A DNA stretch of 64,000 nt from the NCBI RefSeq assembly GCF_030936135.1, contig NC_082594.1:19712879-19776878 (forward strand), in the 5' to 3' direction. Source of the DNA: Gavia stellata. Its lineage: Eukaryota > Chordata > Aves > Gaviiformes > Gaviidae. Below are positions 23,431 through 36,334 of this stretch, one piece after another; position 1 is the stretch's first letter; every line of letters starts with the position of its first letter. A model generated the notes under the pieces. The model saw nothing but the letters and a program-made list of their open reading frames with translations. It did no database searches and was not told where the DNA came from. The position numbers were made by a program, and so were the translations under genes.

Positions 23431-26082
23431 TTGGCTGGATTTTAGTGACTTCTTTTGATTTTTGTGACTTTGCTCCAAGTGTACATAACCGTGACTGTGC
23501 TATTCTATCACCTTCATCCCAGCTGTTATTAATGGCACTTAGTAAAGGCTTTTAAATTCTAATTTCTGCTTTTGTTAAAGTAGAATTGACTTTTTTTTTT
23601 TTTATTTTTAGGCAGACCCACATGCCACCCCAATTTCTGCAATTCATGATAAATTTAAAACTCTATTTTATCATTCAACTATGGAGATAAGACTTAGCCT
23701 CTGAAGTGTTACCTAGCTGTCTGTCTTTAAAAGCTGTAGTATTTGCCATCCTTCCAGAGAAGTGCCTGCATTTTCCTTTTATTTCTTCCAGCAGTTAAGC
23801 CTTGAATGTAGCTATGGGATTGTAATTTATTTCATCATGAAGACTTTTATAGATGAGTGGTGTAGCCTAATTTAAAAGGAGAACACACAAAGCCTGGTTC
23901 AGGAAGGACTGTTGTATATTGGTAGTGCCTCTGTTTCCATTTAACTGTAATTTTGGTGCCTGTGTGCTACCACAAAGCCTCGAGCTCGTTCTGCAGCAGT
24001 ATTGAACATGCATTTGCTGCAGACTAGGTTTCAGCAATTTGTGTTTTGTTGGGTCTCAACAATTCATCCAGTGATCAGTCTAATCAGTCTTACAGGTTTC
24101 TAGCAATTGTATTTCTATTGTTAAGCATCTTTCTCTGTTACCAGTTGTGAGGTGTGAGGTTTTTCCTAGTTTCGCATTCTAAACCAATTCTTTTCACTCT
24201 GTAGGCCATTCCTTTTCTGGTAGTTGTTCGTTTAGAAATGCTGACTGTGACATTGCCTATGTAGTCTTTGTGTTTCTCGTTGGTACCAGCATTTTTAGAA
24301 AACAAGCTACCTCATTTTGGAAATTTTTGGAAAAAATACTTCTGATTTTTTGGGGTAATTTTGTTACTGAGTTTTGCAGAGGTAGTAGCTGATATTTGTG
24401 AGGAAATAGATGCAGATTTTACTTATAATGTGCACTAACATTTAAGCACATAAAATTTTCTTATTTTTATGTCATATCTGATAATACAGGTCATTAAAAC
24501 CGTTTTTAAAGCCTTATTATTTGCCTAAATAAATGTATTTAGGCAAAAAGATGCATGTTTTGGGTCTTTGCTACATATTATGTGCATGTACTGTAATACA
24601 GCCCAAGTCTGTCTTTCTATTAAGGATCTGTAAAAATAGGAATAGCAAAGATTGGAGTCAGGCCTAAGGTGTAGTCTTGGCATAGTCTCGTTTCTTCTTT
24701 GCTCCCATCTGTTCAGGTATATTTAAAACTTTATTAAAACCTTTATGTGCTTGTGATGCTTTTGTCCTTGTAGAGAAAGAAAACATGTGGAATAAATCTG
24801 GGATACTTTAAGAATCAGTTACTGAATGAATTCTTTTCAGCAAAAGCTGAGATGTAGGGAAATCTAACTTTGAATTATTCAGCCCTAGAGAGAAAAATAA
24901 GATAGGTAAAAGAGAATATTGGATTAAATTAATTTTCAGTGTAACTGACTGATTTCCAGGGAGGTACAAGCCAACTGCATTGATAATACTATATTTTTTT
25001 TGGTAAGAAAACCTCTTTCGTTCCAATAGAATGCTACCTTTATTGCAGTTCAAATGCTATTACATAATGGCATTAGGCTGTAACGCTACCATATGAAGGA
25101 ATTAAAAGGTGGTCGCCTCTCTTCTAGGATTAATCTGGTTCACAGCTTTGCTCTTTGGTTCCCTGCACCCCCACCTCGCTTCTGCTCAGTTAATGGACAA
25201 GGGGGCTTGCATAACGTTGTAAATGCGTAGAAGAATATTTGAGCTTTATTCCTCTGGGCCTCTTTACTGTTTGGGGATTTTAAGGGCTGTCCTCAAACAG
25301 TAGATAACTACACAAGTTGATACTCTCTATTTTAAAAATGCTGCCAAGTCTGGGAAACCTAATGACTGTTATAAAACCTGAAGAACAAACATAGTCCTGG
25401 ACTTTGAACATTTTCAGTCTCTTGTGAATGATCACATGTGTTAGTATAAATGATGGATGCCTGAACCTGTGCTAAGTATCACTGCAGTGCATATATACAA
25501 TTTGAAAATTATTAGCAATGTAAGGTTTATATTGCATTGTAAGCATGACTTGTAATGTATGTTCTGTAATTTTCCTTTTGCTATATCTTAATTTTAGCAG
25601 AGTATATTCTGCTACAAGCATCAAGGAGGTTGACACGATAAAAAGCAAGGAAATGTAACTGCTAAGGTTTCTTTTCTCTAGCTCAGTTTACTTGAATCAT
25701 TTATTTCCTTAATACTCTATTACAGATACACTTTTAATTATAGTTTTTTATAGTTAAGTTTAATTACTTAATTGCAGTTATGTCTGTCTGTCTCTTACCA
25801 AACATTGCATTTTTTCCATCTATCTATAAAGCATCAAACAAAGGATTCTGGAAATGTGATGTGACAGAGTGGAAAATCTAGAATAAACAGTACTGTTCCT
25901 GCTTTACTTAGGGCAATGATTGTATAGGCTGACATTATCTCTTTAATGTTGTAGGATGGTAGTGCTAAAAGTCAGGTTTGTAAATTTGGAAGGAAGTCAG
26001 TGTAATGAGTATAGCTGGTAAAAGAGGTTTGAGATGAAGAAACTGTTTCAGCTATGTAATGTTTGTTTTAACCCTGTTTCAG

Positions 26083-26176
26083 AACACACTGCTTTTGTGG
26101 AGGGCAGCAAGTTGATACGAGAAGAGCAGGTTCCCCACAGGAAAGAAAATAAAAACTCTTGGAGCAACTTATTAAG
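26083..26176 (+). other. ZMYM2: Candidate ZMYM2 untranslated exon 2
   Basis: A clear acceptor 'gttttaaccctgtttcag' ends at 26082. A donor 'attaag|gtaaac' starts at 26177, and a second, stronger donor 'ggatgg|gtaagt' lies 30 bp on at 26207. The 94 bp up to the first donor hold no ATG, which suits a leader exon. It lies 1.3 kb before the first coding exon, where many vertebrate genes of this type have their last non-coding exon. Use of the second donor would add an upstream ATG (26203-26205). Confidence 0.55.
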
Positions 26177-27440
26177 GTAAACAGATTGCAGTGGATTTCT
26201 GGATGGGTAAGTATTGATGAGCAGGATATTGCTACTTCCTCTATTTACCTTCCTTTATAAAGGATTTATAAAAAAGCACAGAAAGCTATTTCTAGCTGTT
26301 CACAAAAGCTGAGTGATGTCACACATTAGTGTATACTCCAAGACATACCCAAATTACTATGTAATTATGTCTGTATTTTTCTTGTTGTGTATATCAAGAT
26401 CAATTTAATTTACCGATTTTTAGTACAGATGTTTTTTTAGAGAGATCTTAGGTCCTTTAGCACTGATTTTATACAGATTTGGAATGACAGGTACAGAAAT
26501 CATCTATGCAGGTTGCCTTTTATAATTTTTTAATTCGTGTTAGAATTGACAATTATAAACAACAGATTCCCCAAACTGAACAATTACTGAAAGCAAACAG
26601 AAACCACCAGGGAAAGTAGCTGTTGGGAAGGAGCCTGAAGAAGCATTGCAAAGTTTTTGAAAGTTGCAGTGGAACATGAGGTAGTAAATTAGGACCTCAA
26701 ATAAGCTGCCTCTGGTAGTGGCTAGAAATGAGAGGTTGCTGTGCATCTTCTGCTGCTCAATAGTGTATCTGTTCTCATCATGTGCAGCAGTTCCATATCT
26801 CTTTTGCTTACTTCTGTGTTCCAGTTATATTTGGGCTACCTAAGGAGCTTCGGCAGTGTAGGATTGGGGGAAAAATCAGTTGAATGTCAAAGTTGTTAAT
26901 ATGCAAAATGAAGTTGCTTTTTTTTGTTGTTTTGCTAGGCGTCTGGATATGTGCTTCAGTCTTTTATTGTATAAGTTTATCGATATTGAAACTAACATTT
27001 CTAGTAGGAATGAAATTTAATAGGGATTCAAATTTTCTTTCTTCATGTCTGTCTTGCTTTGCAGTCTAGCAATAGCAGTGTTAGAGAGCCATTGTCTACA
27101 TGGTGGGAAAGGGACTGAGAAATCAGGATCATGTTATAAATACCATCAAAAATTCTATTTCCTGTGTATTGCTAAACATAATGATGTGTAGCTATTTTGT
27201 GGGAAATGTTGGTAATGGCAGTATTTTTTTGCTAGTATAGGATTAGAAAATAAATGAATGTTAAGGCATTCAAAGAGCATAGAGAAACTTTGTTTTTTCT
27301 TTACATGATCTCGGGAAGAAAACAAAGCAAAAGCTGGAACTATTAATTCTGTGGTTATTTTTAAGAACTGTTATTGGAAAGTTACATCTTACTCTGAAGT
27401 TAGGTGTGTTTTTTCTTGCTTTATGTTTTTCTTTAAACAG
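26177..27440 (+). other. ZMYM2: ZMYM2 intron 2
   Basis: 1.26 kb of AT-rich sequence between the candidate leader exon and the first coding exon. It ends in a long pyrimidine tract and 'ctttaaacag'. I see no repeat or other feature in it. Confidence 0.6.
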
Positions 27441-27450
27441 CTGACCTGGA

Positions 27451-28300
27451 ATGGACACAAGTCCTCTGGGAGGATTAGAACTGTCTGAACATACTCCTGG
27501 TCTACTAGGGAATACCACCATGGCAGCAGGTCTTGCAAATGTAGGAAATACATTTGGAGGTCCACCAAGTTCTTTAGTTTCCAGACCTAATAAATTCCAA
27601 AGCTCACCTGTAGAAGATGATGATGATGTAGTGTTTATTGAACCTATACAACCTCCACAAAATTCTACGTCACTGATAGCAGATCAAAGGAACACTGCTT
27701 TTACATCATCAAAAAATGAAGAACTTCAAGGGAATGATTGCAAAATGCTTCCTCCTCCAAAAGACTTAAATTCTCAAAAAGGGAGTATAAGTGAAACTAT
27801 TATTATTGATGATGAAGAAGACATTGAAACAAATCAAGGTCAAGAGAAGAATGCTTCCAGTTTTAATGAACGAAGACTTCCAGAGTGTAAAAATAGAACC
27901 AACGATATGGAATTCTCAGCTTCCAGTTTTTCAAGAAGTAAGGTAAATTCAGGAATAGGTAGTAGTGGTATAACCACAGAACCAGACTCTGAAATTCAGA
28001 TTGCTAATGTTACTACATTAGAAACAGGTACCATGAGCTCTGTGAGTGATGGTCATTTAGAAAATGCTGAAGGGCGTGACATGAACTTAATGATTACACA
28101 TGTTACATCACTGCAGAATGCCAACTTGGGAGATGTATCTAACGGACTGCAGTCAAGTAATTTTGGTGTTAATATGCAAACATACACCCCATCTTTGACT
28201 TCACAGACCAAGACTGGTGTAGGACCTTTCAATCCTGGTAGAATGAATGTGGCTGGAGATGTATTTCAAAATGGAGAATCTGTGACTCATCATAATCCTG
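27451..28300 (+). CDS. ZMYM2: ZMYM2 first coding exon (residues 1-283)
   Basis: The exon starts at 27441 after 'ctttaaacag', and ATG follows 10 bp later in a good Kozak context (gga-ATG-g). An in-frame TGA at 27442-27444 fixes this as the start. The exon ends at a near-perfect donor 'cctg|gtaagt' after one base of a codon (phase 1). It encodes the disordered N-terminus of ZMYM2, beginning MDTSPLGGLEL. Two hydrophobic cores next to acidic runs look like SUMO-interaction motifs: DDDDVVFIEP (about 56-65) and ETIIIDDEED (about 115-124). The stretch SRSKVN...GITTEPDSEIQIANVTTLE and the segment near the end (GVGPFNPGRMNVAGDVFQNG) agree with the human protein as I remember it. ZMYM2 is a nuclear SUMO-binding corepressor associated with LSD1-CoREST-HDAC. 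The N-terminal third has no zinc finger. Confidence 0.97.
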
Positions 28301-31033
28301 GTAAGTTGCAATTCTGAACATTTCCTTAAAAGCTGAAAATAAAGAATGATTAAAATATTTTTGGCAGTGGCGCTGCTTAGTTTTTTAGCTTAACTCATAT
28401 GGAAGATCTTGCTTCCCTTCATCCCCATCAGAATCTTATCTGTGACTCTGGAATAAAATATGCTCAATGACATAATGTATTAAGTAGGTAGACTATCCCA
28501 GTTTAGCAGTTAGTGACACCTTCAGATATTTTGAGACACAATTATTTGTATCTAAAGCAAAGCTGTCTTTATGACTTAAACGTACCCCTTTTAATTGATA
28601 CAAATAAAGGTTAGTGTATCTATGTAACTTTTTGTACTTTTTTGTGAAGTTCTGTGACTGTATAATGCATCAAAGTTATTTAAGTATTATTTTGCTGGTC
28701 TCTTGTCTTGCCATCTGAATATAACTTGACATGCAAAAAACCTGAATTTGAAAGCCTGACCTTAAGTTGTAAGTAGCTAGTAGTCATAATTCATTGCATA
28801 CTGAGCAGTTATCGATAATTTACAATGCTTAACACAATGGGGTCCAAGTTACTTGTGGACTTGCATATTCCTGCAGTAAGTTATATACACTCTATAATTG
28901 CTGTTTAGTCACCTGTGATAATACGTATTTCTTTCATACAATATTAATTAGTTTGAATTGGCTGGTTTTGTTCTATATCTCTGTGTAAATAGCAGTATAT
29001 TGTCTCCTGATTTAGCAAGTAAACAGATATTGCTAAAAGCCAAATGGGGCAGCCATGAATGGTCTTCTGGAACTGCTAGTCTACAGAATTTAAGCTTTCA
29101 CATAAGCAATTTAAAACGTTCCAAGTTCCAACATATGCTGGTACTCTGCTGTCCAGTTAGGCTAGAAGTGGGGGAAGAAGCCAAATTACCACTTTTGCTA
29201 CAGGTTTAACTTCAGACTAGTTAGGGTCATTTTAAAAGGAAAATTTAAAACAGTTAGAATCTAGGTGCAGTAGACGCTTGTTAATGCATGATTTCCTAAC
29301 TTGCTCATGTGCTGATTAAAACACATGGATTTTTTTTAACCTGTTTTTCAATGAATATTTAAATAGCACAGTTCTTCAATTTGGTCATATATTACCAAAT
29401 GTACTTTTGCAAAAGTATTCATACCTTTCATGTTGTATTATGGAAATGGCAGTATGAAGTTAGGCTTGAAGTAGGATGTTAGGTTGTGGGTTTTTTGTGT
29501 TAATCTTGAAACTGATTTCAAAATTTGACTTCTGAAGTTGAAAGCTGGGAAGTTTTTCTAGTCTGGATGTCTCACGGAATAATTTAGAAATTCAGTTCCT
29601 AATGTTTTAAAACCAACATTCCCGCTATTGCTAATTGATCCCTTAGACCTGGGGTATAATAATTACATTATCACAGATGGTCAGGTATTCATGGATGAGA
29701 ACTTAAATCATTTGTTACCTTAAAGTAGTGCCTTTGTTTTTCTTTGAGAAAATGCACCTTAAGAAAATCAGCATGTGCTTTCCCTTAAACTACTGAACTT
29801 TTATTTTTGGTGTGATTAACAGAGACACACCAGAATTTTGCCAGTATGAAGTCTGATAGGCTGGGACCACAGCTGTATTGAAATAGATTGAGTTCAGAGA
29901 AACAGGATTAGTGGCTGGGAGTCCTTTTAGGGCCTTGATGAAAAAGACTCCCTCAGAAGGGAGGAAAAAATATGTTTACAAGTGGATATGAGAGATGTAT
30001 TTCAAGGTGTACATATATAGGATTTTTTTTATGGCTGTGGTCTTTGTATGTGAAAAATAGACCAGTGGGTTCAAAAGGAAGCAGGAAGGGCTACAACAGG
30101 TTAAAAGGGAAGGAGAAAAATACCAAACGAGAGGAATTAGAAAAATGGCAAAGAACATGAGAAGAAGAAACAAGAGGAGGAAAGAGGGAAGACAGCTATA
30201 GTGGAAATGGCTTTTACACAAGAAAAAGCCTGAGACACGGTAGGTGTGGATCATTTACAGTTTTTTGTACTTACAAAGATGTAAAGGAAAGGTGTTCAAG
30301 ATACGTTTCAATTTTGTTCTTTTTCCCTGGAATTTGCCTCCTTTTCTTCTAGAAAACCTTGTCAGTAGAAGCTAACCCTGCCTATTAGAAACTTTGACAA
30401 TATGACAGGAAGTATTTAAATATGTTTAACATATTCTTCGCAATTCCAGTCTAATTTTGCTAAGGATAGATTCATCTTTTCTGGATCAGTGGCATTCCAT
30501 CTGTTCTGATATCCAGATTTCTAAAGTATTTTCAATAGACATGAAGATGCCTGCTTAGTTAATTTAAGCCTACTGATGATAAAAATGCTTTGATTTTTAT
30601 GTAATTTGAAGATCATGGATTGAAAAACACTGCTTATAGTTCAGAAATAGGATGTAAGAAGTTGGATAGCAAACTTCGTTTTCAGATACCACAACTTTCT
30701 TTAGATATTTGCTAGTTGGCATTTGTTGAATGTGAAAACTTCGCTTAAGGACGTAATACCTCAGTTTACAGAGCAGTTTTGCAAATCTCAGAACTAGCCC
30801 ATTACCTAAAGGCATTCTAGCTTGCATCTTGGACAAAACCTGTTACTCATGTTTGCTTCCTACATAGAGGATTTGAAGCCTTGAAAATGCAAACATGTAT
30901 TGTTTCCTGATACTTCTTTTTTTCCCTAGTGACAAAGGAATTGGGACATGTGACATCTGTATGTTCTTAGAAAAATACTAGATCAAAACTGTTTGATATT
31001 GAGGCTCTCGCAAATACATTATATGTATTTGTG

Positions 31034-31619
31034 TCAGAAATAGTGTGACCAGGAGGACTAGGGAAGTGATAGTTCCCCTGTACTCGGCACTGATGAGGCT
31101 GCACCTTGAATACTGTGTTCAGTTTTGGGCCCCTCACTACAAGGAGGACATTGACATGCTTGAGTGTGTCCAAAGAAGAGCAGCAGAGCTGGTGAAGGGT
31201 CTAGAGAGCAAGTCCTATGAGGAGCAGCTGAGGAAACTTGGGTTGTTCAGTCTGGAGAAAAGGAGGCTCAGGGGAGGCCTTGTTGCTCTCTACAACTACC
31301 TGAAAGGGTGTTATAGCAAGGTGGGTGTTGGTCTCTTTTCCCAAGTAACAAGTGATAGGGTGAGAGGAAACGGCCTCAAGTTATGCCAGGGGAGGTTTAG
31401 ACTAGATGTTAGGAAACGTTTCTTCACTGAAGGTGTTGTCAGGTATTGGAGCAAACTGCCCAGGGAAGTAGTTGAGTCACCATCCCTGGAGGTATTCAAA
31501 AGATGTGTGGGTGATGTGCTTAAGGACATGGTTTAGTGGTGGACTTGGCAGGGTTAGGTTTACCGTTGGGCTTGATCTTAAAGGTCTTTTGCAACCTAAA
31601 TGATTCTATGATTCTGTGT
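31034..31619 (+). mobile_element. CR1 LINE, 3' part with reverse-transcriptase tail
   Basis: It begins near 'agaaatagtgtgaccaggagg' and ends '...caacctaaatgattctatgattctgtg'. An open frame covers most of it and encodes the CR1 ORF2 tail, with [58 protein letters not shown] and [20 protein letters not shown]. It is close in sequence to the copy at 10340, so both come from one young avian CR1 subfamily. It is 5' truncated and has no catalytic core. Confidence 0.93.
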
Positions 31620-31774
31620 GTGGTTTGGAAGATTTCTTCTGGATCGGTGTTTGTCTGTTCCCCTCAGCTAAGAATGCCTCCACTGTATGGGAAGCAGTAG
31701 GTGCATGACAGAGAAACTTCTGTCCAGCACATTAATTCAGAACCTAATGTCCCCAGTAAGCATTGGAGTACATT

Positions 31775-32915
31775 TGATAGAATAGTTTGGTTTGGAAGGG
31801 ACCTTTAAAGATCATCTAGTCCAACCACCCTGCCACGGGCAGGGACATCTTTCACTAGCCCAGGTTGCTCAAAGCCCTGTCCAGCCTGACCTTGAACACT
31901 TCCAGCGATGGGGCATCCCACATCTCTGGGCAGCCTGTTGCAGTGTCTTGCCACTTTCATCATAAACTTATTCCTCATGTCCAATCTAAATCTACTGTCT
32001 TTCAATTTAAGACCGTTGCCCCTTGCCCTGTTGCTACAGGTCTTGATAAAAAGTATCTCTCCATCTTTCTTGTAAGCCCCCTTCATATATTGAAAGGCCA
32101 CAATAAGGTCTCCCCGGAGCCTTCTCTTCTCCAGGCTGAACAACCCCAACTCTCTTTGCCTTTCTTCACAGGAAAGGTGTTCCAGCCTCCTGTCATTTTT
32201 TGTGGCCCTCCTCTGGACCTGCTCTAACAGGCCCATGTCTGTCTTGTACTGGGGACCCAAGATCTGGACGCAGTACTCCAGGTGGGGTCTCAACAGAGCA
32301 GAGGGGCAGAATCACCTCTCTTCACCTGCTGGCCACACTTCTTTTCATGCAGCCCAGGATATGATTGGCTTTCTGGGCTGCAAGCACACATTGCTGGCTC
32401 ATGTCCAATTCTTCATCTACCAGTATCCCCAAGCCCTTTTCTGCAGGGCTGCTCTCAATCCATTCATACTCCACTTTGTACTGATATTGAGGATCGCCCT
32501 GACCTGGGTGAAAGACCTTGTACTTGGCTTTGTTGAGCTTCATGAGGTTCATGCAGGCCCATTCCTCAAGCCTGTCAAGGTCACTCTGGATGGCATCCCT
32601 TCCTTCTAGCTTATCAACTGCACCACTCAGCTCGGTGTTCTCTGTAAACTTGCTGAGTGTGCACTTAATCACGGTATGTCGTTGATGAAGATATTAAATA
32701 GTATCAGTCCCAGTACAGACGCTCGAGGGACACGGCTCATTACTGGTTTCCACTTGGACATTGAGCCGTTAACTATAATTCTTTGGACACAACCATCCAG
32801 CCAATTCTTTATCCATCAAATCCATATGTCTCCCATTTAACAGCAAGTATGTTGGGGGGGACCATATCAAAGGTCTTGGAGAAGTACAGGTAGATAAACA
32901 GAAGTCCATGTAGAT
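31775..32915 (-). mobile_element. CR1 LINE, antisense 1.1-kb copy
   Basis: On the given strand it starts with the reverse complement of a CR1 tail ('agaatagtttggtttggaagggacctttaaagatcatctagtccaacc') and runs on through the ORF2 3' part to about 32915. On the minus strand two open blocks are seen. One has [38 protein letters not shown] and GNGLKLKDSRFRLDMRNKF. The other, further 5', has LEGRDAIQSDLDRLEEWACM and MKLNKAKYKVFHPGQG. The second block corresponds to the end of the reverse-transcriptase region. Frame breaks separate them. It belongs to a different CR1 subfamily from the + strand copy next to it. Confidence 0.92.
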
Positions 32916-35040
32916 GAGTTTCAAGTGCTTTTGGAGTGGAACTTAGGTTTTGTTTCTCTGAATGGAATCTAGTTCTTGTGCATCAAAACTGCTCCAAAAA
33001 CAGAACCAACACCTTGTAAGTTGAGGATGCAGTTCAGAATTTCCCTGATCTGAACCAGGTCATTAATGCAGATGTAGGTGAATATGTTTCAAGAGCTGTA
33101 TACCTCTGTAAAACTTCATTACTGTCTTCCTCCCCATGTCTGCCCCAACTTGTGCTGGTACAGTTCTTTCAGCTTTTTTTTAAAAGACATAATTTCATTG
33201 AGCCATTTTTGCAAGATGGCTCCACAAATAAATGTATTGATGCAAATGAGAGTAAGGAATCATTTTATAGCAGTTTAGAGCAGGAATGAGTATGAAAGAA
33301 TGTGAACACTCTGAACAGCCATTATAGTAAAAAGAAATGGAACCTGAAACTGTACAGTCTCATGAACTTGGCCATTAAAGAATTGCAGATAGGAACCCGA
33401 AGGATAAAGACATAAGGGCAGTGAAGCATGGAAACTCATCAGGAGTCAACTAAGGAAGTGTGATACACCTTTTCAGGTCAAGGACACGAAAAACAGACTT
33501 TACAGACCCTTTGTAGAGAATATAAAGTGGAGGAGGTAACATGGTTCAAAAGTGAGATGTGATGAAGACTCACAATATAAAAATCAACATCTCTGAAGGT
33601 GTGATGTGGAAGAAGTGAAAGCAAAAAAGGAAAGGCAAGAAGATCTTTAGATGTTCTTGTGATATGTTTGTGGAAGGAGAAATGCAACAAAATGTCAATT
33701 AAGGAAGGCTGTCTGAAGCCTTAAGATACTAAGGAAATACTGAAATAATCTTAATGAGGTACTAGGAAGTCATGGTAGAAGTTTCAAACTCAAATGAGAC
33801 TAGGAAACTGAAGTTTTCATGCGTGGCAGTTACACGCTGCTGGAGTTAAAGCACATGTAACTTTACTGCATGTGCTATGTATTCCTGATAAGAGATACCA
33901 TGTGTGCTCCCACTTGAAACCTATGAGAGAAGAGGAGAATCTCAAAATACTTTGAGGTGTTAAGGTGCTATCAGACTATAAATATATCTGAGGTAGTAGA
34001 CATAATAGCATAGCAAAGTTTGAAGAAGGCACTCAAGTGAACTTTAGCTTAAAGCACTGTGGTAACTTATCTTAGTTTGTCAGTATGGACACTCATGCCT
34101 TCAAAGGTAAACCTCTTTAATGGTTTAAAGAGGAATGTATTTTGTTCTGCTTCCTTTCCCTCCTCCTCTCACCTCTTTGTTCCAGCTCTTCTATTTACCC
34201 TCAAGCATTACAATGGGTAAATTTCCAACTTGCCTTACATGTCTGAGAAATAGGACATCCTTCACAGCTACAAAGTCACACTGGAAAATTATCTACTTTC
34301 TAAGGAATGTACGTTGTTTGTTGCTGTGACAAGGGTTTTTGGAACTTTGTCCCTAGAAGAAATAGTAAAGCTATGTAGCAGAATATGTTGTTAATAAAAC
34401 CCTCTTGGAGGAAGAGAGGACTTTAGAAAATAGTATGAGGAAAGGGTGCCTTCTATTTAATGAATGATTATAGACCAAGATAATGTCCCTTAAGAATAAG
34501 GTATGGGCACTTGCTGAAGTCTATAGGTTAAGGTTTTTATTACCTGAAGTTACAGAATTTTAAATAATCTTTCTTATATTTGGTTGTTAATACTAGTTGT
34601 AATAACACTCCAGGAATACAGTGAGTTCCTGCAGTAAGACATACAAGGCTTTAGTATTTTTATTTGGTTACAGTGTATTTACTCTTTACTTGAACGTAGT
34701 AGCACAGGTACTACCAAATACAGTAATATTTATGCAGGTGTTTACTATTCAGTAAGTAACAGTGTAGTACTGTTCTAGATGCTGGGAATGAAAAGCTTGA
34801 AAGGTAAGTCCCAAGTGCTGTGACAGTATTTGGGATAGCTGACACATACTATTGAAAATGTGTGTAAGTGTTTTTTATAATGAAAAGAAATTCCTATTCA
34901 GGTTTTAATTCATGCTTAAGTAATGTCTCATTCTTGGCATTCTTCAGAAGCTCAATGTTCCTAAATTCTGGTGATAATTATTTAAAATGAAAGCTTAAAT
35001 TCCAGAGAAAAGCCTAGAAATGACTTTTTACTGGGGGATT

Positions 35041-35051
35041 CCCCCCCCCCC
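35041..35051. repeat. Poly-C run (C11)
   Basis: A C11 homopolymer directly after 'tgggggatt'. A similar C11 run occurs at 57731-57741. Confidence 0.9.
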
Positions 35052-36048
35052 AACTGTATATTCTGCTCCAAACCAAGATACCAAGCATGTAATTTAACAG
35101 AAGCATGTGATCTTTCTAGATGTATTTCTGTTGGAGAAAAAGTTTTCCTTAACTTCTTGTTATGCAGGTTACTCTGTAGCATGTTATGCTATAAAGGATC
35201 GGGCAAAGGTGACTTCGTTCCGTAGTAGTCTATTGTCCAAAAGTACAGACGGAAGATTAATGGAGTCTGGAACACAGGGACATGGATTTGTGTACTGCCA
35301 GAACTTAATGAAGTAGTATTTTCTAGGCTCATTGATTTCTACTGAGGAAGACTTGGAACTCTCATGACTTTGCCAGTTTACATATTAAGTGGTATTCTTT
35401 GCATTGAAAAGGTTATTGAGGAAAGCAGGAACTCTTACAGGAATCAATGACATAGATGCAGATGCCAGATGTGGAGCCACCGTGCTTCGCTCTAACTGCA
35501 GTATAGTTGTCTGGCTGCAGGCTGGACTAGGAAACTAGTATGGGGAAGCCCAGCTCTAGGGTTTATCACTGAGGTCGCACACATGAACATTTACAGATGC
35601 TTGTTAAAGCTTTACAACAAAATAAGTAATGAAAATCTAAGATTTCATGTTCTTATAAATTTGCAGAGTTTATATCTCAAACCTTAGTTTAGAAATTCCA
35701 TGTTCTTGGTTGTTTTTTTTATTGCAGTTGGTAATTGCAGTTTTGTTTGTCTGAAGATAAAATTCCCAATTTGCAAGTGAATTGAGGTCTGCAGAAGTTG
35801 TCACTAGATGTAGGATAGGACCATCCTGAAATTTGTTCACGTTCTGAAGTTTTGTAACAATGGCGAGTGGTACCATCAAAGAGCATTTTACTTTAAACTT
35901 GAATTTCTAAAATGTCATCTTTCTTCTGCGAATTGTCAGTTCCAACCAAAAAATGATTTTATGATCATAGATCTGTGAATATTATTCTATATGTATGTAC
36001 ATGTCTGTTCACTTTACTGTTTGTTTGTCTGTTTTTTTTGTCTTGAAG

Positions 36049-36334
36049 ATTCTTGGATATCCCAGTCAGCTTCCTTCCCTAGGAATCAGAAGCAACCAGG
36101 TGTGGATTCCTTGTCACCTGTAGCATCACTTCCTAAACAGATTTTCCAGCCTTCTGCCCAGCAGCAGCCTTCTAAACAGGTTAAAGTCACATGTGCAAAC
36201 TGCAAAAAGCCTTTACAAAAGGGACAGACTGCATATCAGCGAAAAGGATCAGCTCACCTTTTTTGTTCTACTACCTGCCTCTCATCATTCTCACACAAAC
36301 CCACTCCAAAGAAACTTTGTGTTATGTGCAGAAA
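36049..36334 (+). CDS. ZMYM2: ZMYM2 coding exon 2 (residues 284-378, MYM finger 1)
   Basis: The acceptor is 'gttttttttgtcttgaag' (ends 36048) and the donor is 'gaaa|gtaagg' (GT at 36335). It enters in phase 1 and leaves in phase 2, matching its neighbours. It encodes [18 protein letters not shown], a Gln/Pro-rich linker, and the first MYM-type zinc finger (about 328-364) with CxxC at 332/335 and CxxxC at 356/360. It also carries the first CxxC (374/377) of finger 2. The MYM fingers of ZMYM2 are treble-clef-like zinc modules used for protein contacts, including SUMO and corepressor partners, more than for DNA binding. The finger position agrees with the family. Confidence 0.97.

Larger units (their letters stand above)
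7006..26082 (+). other. ZMYM2: ZMYM2 intron 1 (long first intron)
   Basis: About 19 kb of AT-rich sequence between the CpG island and the leader exon at 26083. It contains CR1 copies at 10340-10962, 14385-14545, 16206-16868 and 21420-23430, a C29 run at 16971, a (CCAAA)-rich patch near 20040-20070, and T-rich runs. I find no coding exon in it. The start depends on which first exon is used. Confidence 0.6.
28301..36048 (+). other. ZMYM2: ZMYM2 intron 3
   Basis: 7.7 kb between coding exons 1 and 2. It contains an early in-frame stop (28315-28317) followed by AATAAA at 28338, a convergent pair of CR1 elements (31034-31619 and 31775-32915), a purine-rich stretch at about 30060-30190 and a C11 run at 35041. 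No other coding exon is apparent. Confidence 0.85.
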
